Assembly: GCF_003248505.1 (NCBI RefSeq)
Contig: NZ_QFOA01000105.1
Location: forward strand, 1 to 8,288
Source: Sphingobium sp.
GTDB taxonomy: Bacteria; Pseudomonadota; Alphaproteobacteria; Sphingomonadales; Sphingomonadaceae
Length of the DNA stretch: 8,288 nt
Direction of reading: 5' to 3'
Positions within the stretch are counted from its first letter, which is position 1, and the number at the start of each line of letters is the position of its first letter. The notes beneath the pieces are model-generated. The model saw only the letters and a list, made by a program, of their open reading frames with translations. It searched no databases and was not told where the DNA came from. A program made the translations under genes and the position numbers. Positions 5,781 to 8,288 of this stretch are shown here, in pieces.

Positions 5781-5820
5781 TGTCCACGTGTTCACACATT
5801 CACACGTGAACCTGTTCACT
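5781..5820. repeat. Octamer array A (five 8-bp boxes)
   Basis: Five contiguous 8-bp boxes in register: TGTCCACG at 5781, TGTTCACA at 5789, CATTCACA at 5797, CGTGAACC (inverted) at 5805 and TGTTCACT at 5813. The last box contains the stop codon of the second RHH gene. Likely binding site for the RHH proteins encoded alongside. Confidence 0.75.
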
Positions 5821-6067
5821 TCTCGATGGGCTGATTGTATTTCTGGAGAATGTCGAGGACGGCCTCGGTCAACATCGCCTCGATCGTGCTGTCTTCCTTG
5901 ACGGCGAGGATCGCGAACGCTCGGGCAACCGCCGGATCGAAACGACCGGCGATCGACTTCTTGCCGATGCGATTGCGCTGGCGACGTGGCGCTTCGATCG
6001 GCAGCATCGGTTCTTCAACCTCTGCGGGCGTGCCGGTCGATTTCCTGGCGTTCGTCGATCTTGCCAC
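5816..6067 (-). CDS. Ribbon-helix-helix DNA-binding protein 2 (ParG-like)
   Basis: This 83-residue protein has a basic, probably disordered N-terminus (residues 1-35) and a C-terminal RHH fold: beta-strand KKSIAGRFDPAV (36-47), helix ARAFAILAVKE (48-58), helix STIEAMLTEAVLDILQKY (60-77). This is the layout of ParG-type centromere-binding proteins. The frame extends to a GTG at 6094, but that codon lies inside an octamer box and has no ribosome binding site. GTG 6067 has AGGAG (6080-6076) eight bases upstream and is the chosen start. It is a clear paralogue of the RHH protein encoded just upstream (KK, F-P-V, LA, EA, L conserved). As third gene after parA it probably binds the flanking octamer arrays and stimulates or recruits ParA, or represses the operon. 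Confidence 0.72.
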   Translation of the reverse strand: MARSTNARKSTGTPAEVEEPMLPIEAPRRQRNRIGKKSIAGRFDPAVARAFAILAVKEDSTIEAMLTEAVLDILQKYNQPIEK

Positions 6068-6087
6068 CCCCAAAGCTCCTAATCTTG

Positions 6088-6119
6088 TGTTCACACGTTC
6101 ACATATTCACACGTGGACA
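6088..6119. repeat. Octamer array B (four 8-bp boxes)
   Basis: Four contiguous boxes: TGTTCACA at 6088, CGTTCACA at 6096, TATTCACA at 6104 and CGTGGACA (inverted) at 6112. They fill the gap between the stop of RHH gene 1 (6121) and the ribosome binding site of RHH gene 2 (6080). Confidence 0.75.
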
Positions 6120-6120
6120 G

Positions 6121-6387
6121 TTATCGCTCGCCGAACGGATGCTTGCCGTGCTGGCGCATGAGTAGGTCGATGGCTTCGCCAAGGAGCGCCTGCAACGTCG
6201 TTCCCTGCTCGGCCGCCAGCATGTTCAGACCACGACTAACCTCGGGACTGAAATAGGCGCTCACCGCCTTCTTGCCCTGCCGGGTCTGGGCGCGGGTGGC
6301 GGGCGTCGCCGTCGTCGGGTCGGGGCTGTCGCCAATCGCGCCAGCTTTCTCCGCCCGCTGCTGCTTCATCGCGCCGAACTTGCTCAT
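6121..6387 (-). CDS. Ribbon-helix-helix DNA-binding protein 1 (ParG-like)
   Basis: This 88-residue protein has a flexible N-terminus (1-37) and an RHH domain: beta-strand KKAVSAYFSPEV (39-50), helix SRGLNMLAAEQ (51-61), helix TTLQALLGEAIDLLMRQHG (63-81). ATG 6387 overlaps the parA TGA (ATGA), so the two are translationally coupled. Short ParA proteins without an N-terminal helix-turn-helix (type Ib) normally pair with exactly such an RHH partner (ParG, Omega), which binds the centromere repeats and the operon promoter and activates the ParA ATPase. It is the most likely centromere-binding partner of this ParA. The 54-base gap to the second RHH gene is filled by array B. Confidence 0.78.
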   Translation of the reverse strand: MSKFGAMKQQRAEKAGAIGDSPDPTTATPATRAQTRQGKKAVSAYFSPEVSRGLNMLAAEQGTTLQALLGEAIDLLMRQHGKHPFGER

Positions 6388-7070
6388 GCCGCGCCCCGCT
6401 TCTTCCTGCTCACTCGTGAACGTGCGGACACGTTCACCTGTTCACTTGTCCACGCCCATAGTGCGGCGACCTCTTCCGCCGCTTTGCCTTCGGGTTCCAG
6501 CTCGATCGCGGTTTTCCCCTGCGCCGTGCTGTGATGATAGATCGCCCGCTGAGTGAGCATGACGGGCGCAACGTCCACGCCCATGCCGGCGACGCCATCG
6601 CCGCCCTCGATCAGCTCGCGGGCATCCCGATAGGTTGTCGGCGCGCGCTGCGGCCCGCCCATGAACAGCACGAACGCGGGCTTGCCGCTCGCCTGCACAA
6701 GCTCGGCCGTCATCTCGACGGCTTTGAGGTCGAAGGCTTGCGGACGACACGGAATCAACACCAGGTCTGCGACCTTGCAGGCCTCCCGCGCCATGATGTC
6801 GGCATGGGGCGGGGTGTCGATCACCACCAGGTCGGCCCCGAGTTCGGCCGCTTGTTGGAGCTTGCGGGGCAAAAGGGGAGGGGAGGCGCAATCGACCACC
6901 TCAAGGTCCGACGATCCGCGCCACTCGCTCCAGTGGCTTGCCGTCGCCTGCGGGTCGGTATCGAGGATCAACGCAGTAAGCCCCGCGCCTGCACCGGCTG
7001 CGGCTAGGTGGATTGCCAAGGTCGTTTTTCCCGCGCCGCCCTTCTGACTGATGACGGTAATGACCTTCAT
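6384..7070 (-). CDS. parA: ParA-family partition ATPase (short, type Ib-like)
   Basis: The 228-residue protein is a deviant Walker ATPase of the ParA/MinD superfamily that moves plasmid copies to daughter cells. Motifs: deviant Walker A KGGAGKTT (10-17, signature Lys10 and catalytic Lys15), Walker A' DTDPQ (37-41), Walker B VVIDTPP (82-88, Asp85). There is no N-terminal DNA-binding extension, which makes it the short type. ATG 7070 has AGGGG about six bases upstream and begins right at octamer array D. The C-terminal tail after residue 205 (WTSEQVNVSARSR, then KKRG) is encoded by octamer array C, so its composition may be driven by DNA sites rather than protein function. It heads an operon with two RHH genes. 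Confidence 0.92.
   Translation of the reverse strand: MKVITVISQKGGAGKTTLAIHLAAAGAGAGLTALILDTDPQATASHWSEWRGSSDLEVVDCASPPLLPRKLQQAAELGADLVVIDTPPHADIMAREACKVADLVLIPCRPQAFDLKAVEMTAELVQASGKPAFVLFMGGPQRAPTTYRDARELIEGGDGVAGMGVDVAPVMLTQRAIYHHSTAQGKTAIELEPEGKAAEEVAALWAWTSEQVNVSARSRVSRKKRGAA
6415..6454. repeat. Octamer array C inside the parA 3' coding end
   Basis: Five contiguous boxes: CGTGAACG at 6415, TGCGGACA at 6423, CGTTCACC at 6431, TGTTCACT at 6439 and TGTCCACG at 6447. They encode the ParA tail residues around TSEQVNVSARS. The orientation is mixed as in array A, with which it shares the TGTTCACT and TGTCCACG forms. Confidence 0.75.
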
Positions 7071-7125
7071 GTGAACCCCTAAACACGTGAACGTGTGGAC
7101 TTGTGAACACGTTCACGTGTGAACG
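7070..7125. repeat. Octamer array D at the parA start (seven boxes)
   Basis: Seven contiguous registers: TGTGAACC at 7070, CCTAAACA (degenerate) at 7078, CGTGAACG at 7086, TGTGGACT at 7094, TGTGAACA at 7102, CGTTCACG (inverted) at 7110 and TGTGAACG at 7118. It covers the parA leader from the start codon outward, so bound protein would control parA expression. A small palindrome ACGAT-ACA-ATCGT (7123-7135) and a minus-strand TTGACC (7144-7139) lie just upstream and may belong to the promoter. Confidence 0.8.
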
Positions 7126-7463
7126 ATACAATCGTCTAGGTCAAGGCGGCGATCCGCTATGCGGATCCTCGCCCCGCCAGCCGATCGGAACCCGGCAGGG
7201 CCAAGACCGCTTGCGGGCTTGGGGAGCAAAGCGACTGAGAGCGGCGGTGCCGCGCAGCGGCAGGCGCCAGACCTATTTGCTATTCGCGTTTCGGCACGCG
7301 TCGCCGAAACGGCCTCGTCGATCAGGGCTTCCAATTCCGCCGGCGGCACGTCCTCAAACCGGGCACGCACCTCCTCGATGGTTTGTTCGAGCGCCCGCCA
7401 CTTGATGCCTTCCTCATCGAGAAAGCTGTCGAGGGTCGGACCCCGGTGCTTGTTGTCAGCCAT
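7113..7463 (-). CDS. Hypothetical protein; credible N-terminal half, doubtful C-terminal half
   Basis: The frame encodes 116 residues from ATG 7463, with AGGA about ten bases upstream, 28 bases after the antitoxin stop. The first 61 residues (MADNKHRGPTLDSFLDEEGI, then EEVRARFEDVPPAELEALID) are acidic, helical and have host-like codon use. The KHRGxTLDSFLxEEG opening is one I associate with small antitoxin-like proteins, and the EVRxRF-PPxELEALIDEAV stretch with PIN-toxin antitoxins. After about 7281 codon use changes (ATA, AAT, AGG, TCT) and the frame runs through three hairpins and into octamer array D, so the tail looks like non-coding DNA read by chance. A 5' gene truncated and fused to other DNA is likely. 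No function can be assigned. Confidence 0.45.
   Translation of the reverse strand: MADNKHRGPTLDSFLDEEGIKWRALEQTIEEVRARFEDVPPAELEALIDEAVSATRAETRIANRSGACRCAAPPLSVALLPKPASGLGPAGFRSAGGARIRIADRRLDLDDCIVHT
7151..7262. other. Cluster of three hairpins upstream of parA
   Basis: Three inverted repeats: GATCCGC/GCGGATC with loop TAT (7151-7167); CCAAG-a-CCGC/GCGG-g-CTTGG with loop TT and one mismatch (7201-7222); TGCCGC/GCGGCA with loop GCA (7248-7262). None ends in a T-run. Such foldable DNA could be an origin, a recombination site or the remnant of a regulatory RNA; no match to a known site is claimed. Confidence 0.45.
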
Positions 7464-7491
7464 CTTCGATGTCCTGCTCGGCGCTTGTCGA

Positions 7492-7830
7492 TCAGGCGGG
7501 ATGAAGGTGAAACCCTGCCTGACCGTCCACCTTACGCGGCAATACCGATACCGACACCTGCACGTCGCGATTGAGCCGGTCGAGAATCGTCATCAACCGG
7601 TCGATGGTAAAGCCCTTGAGCTTGGCCTGGCGGATGCGCGAAAAATCGGCGGCGGCGACGCCGGTGATCTTCTCGGCCGCCCGCACCGTCAGATTGTCGG
7701 TCGCTAGCGTCTTGCTAATCTCGGCCGCCAGGATCGCGCGGAGCTGGCGCTGTTCCGGTTCCTTCATGCCAAGGTCGGCATAGACGTTACCGGTGCCTCG
7801 GATCAGCTCGAAGTCGTCATCGTCGGTCAT
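7492..7830 (-). CDS. XRE-family antitoxin (HigA-like, HTH_37 type)
   Basis: This 112-residue protein is the probable antitoxin of the adjoining RelE/HigB-like toxin. Residues about 46-85 (NLTVRAAEKITGVAAADFSR, then KLKGFTIDRLMTILDRL) form a helix-turn-helix of the kind found in antitoxins paired with phage Gp49-like toxins. The acidic N-terminus (MTDDDDFELI) and the C-terminal tail may contact the toxin. ATG 7830 overlaps the toxin TGA by four bases, and AAGGAGG (7848-7842, minus strand) lies within the toxin end, so translation is coupled and strong. The antitoxin is second in the operon, the HigBA-like order. It would normally autorepress the operon promoter at 8185-8213. Confidence 0.8.
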   Translation of the reverse strand: MTDDDDFELIRGTGNVYADLGMKEPEQRQLRAILAAEISKTLATDNLTVRAAEKITGVAAADFSRIRQAKLKGFTIDRLMTILDRLNRDVQVSVSVLPRKVDGQAGFHLHPA

Positions 7831-8177
7831 CGCAGCGCCTCCTTCAAACGCTTGATGCGCTCGCGCACCAAATCAATCTCCTGCTTCGGGGTGGCGATCC
7901 CGCTCTTGGACTTCTTCTGGAAGGCGTGAACCACCCAAATATCGTCATCGAGCTGGAGGGCGTAAATCACCCGGAAAGCGTCTCCCCGTTCCTTGATCGC
8001 CAGTTCCCATATGCCCGAACCCAACCCGGTCATGGGCTTGGCGATCTCCGGTGTGTCGCCCTCGGCGATCGCCGTGAGAGCGTCGGTCGCCTGGTCCTGC
8101 GCGTCCTCGGGAAAGCGGCCGAACTCTTTGAGCGCGCCCTTGATCCACGAGATGTTACGTAGGGCTTTTCGATGCAT
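7827..8177 (-). CDS. RelE/HigB-like toxin (phage Gp49-like family)
   Basis: The 116-residue basic protein matches the Gp49-like branch of the RelE/ParE toxin superfamily, most of whose studied members cleave mRNA at the ribosome. Visible family features are the N-terminal helix WIKGALKEFGRFPEDAQDQA (11-30), GLGSGIWELAIKERGDAFRV (51-70) with the conserved Trp-Glu-Leu and Arg, IYALQLDDDIWVVHAFQKKS (71-90), and the TPKQEIDLVRERIK ending (97-110). ATG 8177 lacks a Shine-Dalgarno and lies seven bases after a good -10 box, so the message is probably leaderless or nearly so. With the overlapping antitoxin gene downstream it forms a plasmid addiction module beside the partition cassette. Confidence 0.85.
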   Translation of the reverse strand: MHRKALRNISWIKGALKEFGRFPEDAQDQATDALTAIAEGDTPEIAKPMTGLGSGIWELAIKERGDAFRVIYALQLDDDIWVVHAFQKKSKSGIATPKQEIDLVRERIKRLKEALR

Positions 8178-8184
8178 TAGCGAG

Positions 8185-8213
8185 AATGTAGTTGTTTATC
8201 ACAACACGGTCAA
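8185..8213 (-). promoter_or_regulatory. Promoter of the toxin-antitoxin operon
   Basis: On the minus strand TTGACC (8213-8208) and TACATT (8190-8185) are separated by exactly 17 bases and match consensus at five and four of six positions. The toxin ATG starts seven bases after the -10 box, where transcription itself should begin. Octamer array E lies 31 bases upstream of the -35 box. Confidence 0.65.
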
Positions 8214-8244
8214 GGGGTCGCATCGCCCTCTGACGATAGTTTTG

Positions 8245-8288
8245 TGTGAACCCATGAGCACGTGAACGTGTGAACGTGTGAACGTGTG
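8245..8288. repeat. Octamer array E, continuing past the window
   Basis: In-register boxes: TGTGAACC at 8245, CATGAGCA (degenerate) at 8253, CGTGAACG at 8261, TGTGAACG at 8269 and 8277, and the start of another at 8285. The first three registers align with array D (TGTGAACC, a degenerate box, CGTGAACG), so D and E are probably copies of one ancestral site. The array is cut by the right edge. Confidence 0.75.

Larger units (their letters stand above)
5459..5815. other. Leader and control region of the replication gene
   Basis: No gene is seen in these 357 bases. From the repA side outward it holds a perfect 9-bp inverted repeat with 3-base spacer (5526-5546), a -35-like TTGACT on the plus strand (5547-5552), a hairpin (5566-5603), an intrinsic terminator on the plus strand (5621-5653), a small hairpin GTGTC/GACAC (5702-5715), a perfect TATAAT on the plus strand (5756-5761) lacking a convincing -35, and the first octamer array (from 5781). 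Classical long iterons are not visible, so if the origin lies here it is not an obvious iteron type. Confidence 0.5.

Noticed and set aside
6068..6094. Upstream GTG 6094 as the start of RHH gene 2
   Set aside because: It lies within array B and lacks a ribosome binding site; GTG 6067 has AGGAG at the right distance.
5781..6454. Repeat arrays as a possible CRISPR
   Set aside because: The units are contiguous 8-bp boxes without spacers of constant length, and there are no cas genes.

Overview
The window looks like part of a mobilizable or conjugative plasmid (or an integrated plasmid-like island) from a sphingomonad-type alphaproteobacterium. It is GC-rich. It carries a Ti/IncQ-like transfer block (MobA/TraA-family relaxase, TraC, TraD, TraG), an alphaproteobacterial Ros/MucR regulator and a sphingomonad-style Rep protein. 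The host assignment rests on remembered family resemblance, because no search was run.

Layout. Positions 1-450 (minus) hold the N-terminal half of the relaxase, cut by the window edge. Positions 451-627 are a divergent intergenic region with a hairpin plus core that closely resembles the Ti-plasmid/RSF1010 origin of transfer, and a traC promoter. Positions 628-1920 (plus) hold traC, traD (GTG start) and three small unrecognised genes. Positions 1989-2761 (minus) are a coupled pair: an HU-like nucleoid protein and a MucR/Ros-like regulator that has lost zinc ligands. Positions 2954-4522 (plus) encode the TraG/VirD4 coupling ATPase. Positions 4523-4747 are a convergent gap with three hairpins. 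Positions 4748-5458 (minus) encode the probable replication initiator. Its 357-base upstream region holds a near-palindromic operator-like site and, on the opposite strand, a structured sequence ending in an intrinsic terminator, together a candidate antisense RNA. Positions 5816-7070 (minus) are a partition cassette: a short type Ib-like ParA followed by two paralogous ribbon-helix-helix proteins. Positions 7113-7463 (minus) hold a small ORF of doubtful 3' half overlying three hairpins. Positions 7492-8177 (minus) are a RelE/HigB-like toxin and XRE antitoxin pair.

The most striking structure is a set of five arrays of 8-bp boxes (consensus TGTGAACR or its reverse complement YGTTCACA) kept in strict 8-bp register. 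They lie at 5781-5820, 6088-6119, 6415-6454, 7070-7125 and 8245-8288 (running off the window). They bracket every gene of the partition cassette, one lies inside the parA coding sequence, and the last lies upstream of the toxin-antitoxin operon. Ribbon-helix-helix proteins such as MetJ bind tandem 8-bp boxes. The simplest model is that the two encoded RHH proteins bind these arrays, both as a dispersed centromere and as operators linking partition to the addiction module.

Together the genes give a compact plasmid backbone: transfer DNA processing (relaxase, oriT, TraC/TraD, TraG), replication and its control, partition, post-segregational killing, and two nucleoid or regulatory proteins. No mating-pair-formation genes, tRNA, rRNA, CRISPR or transposase are visible here.
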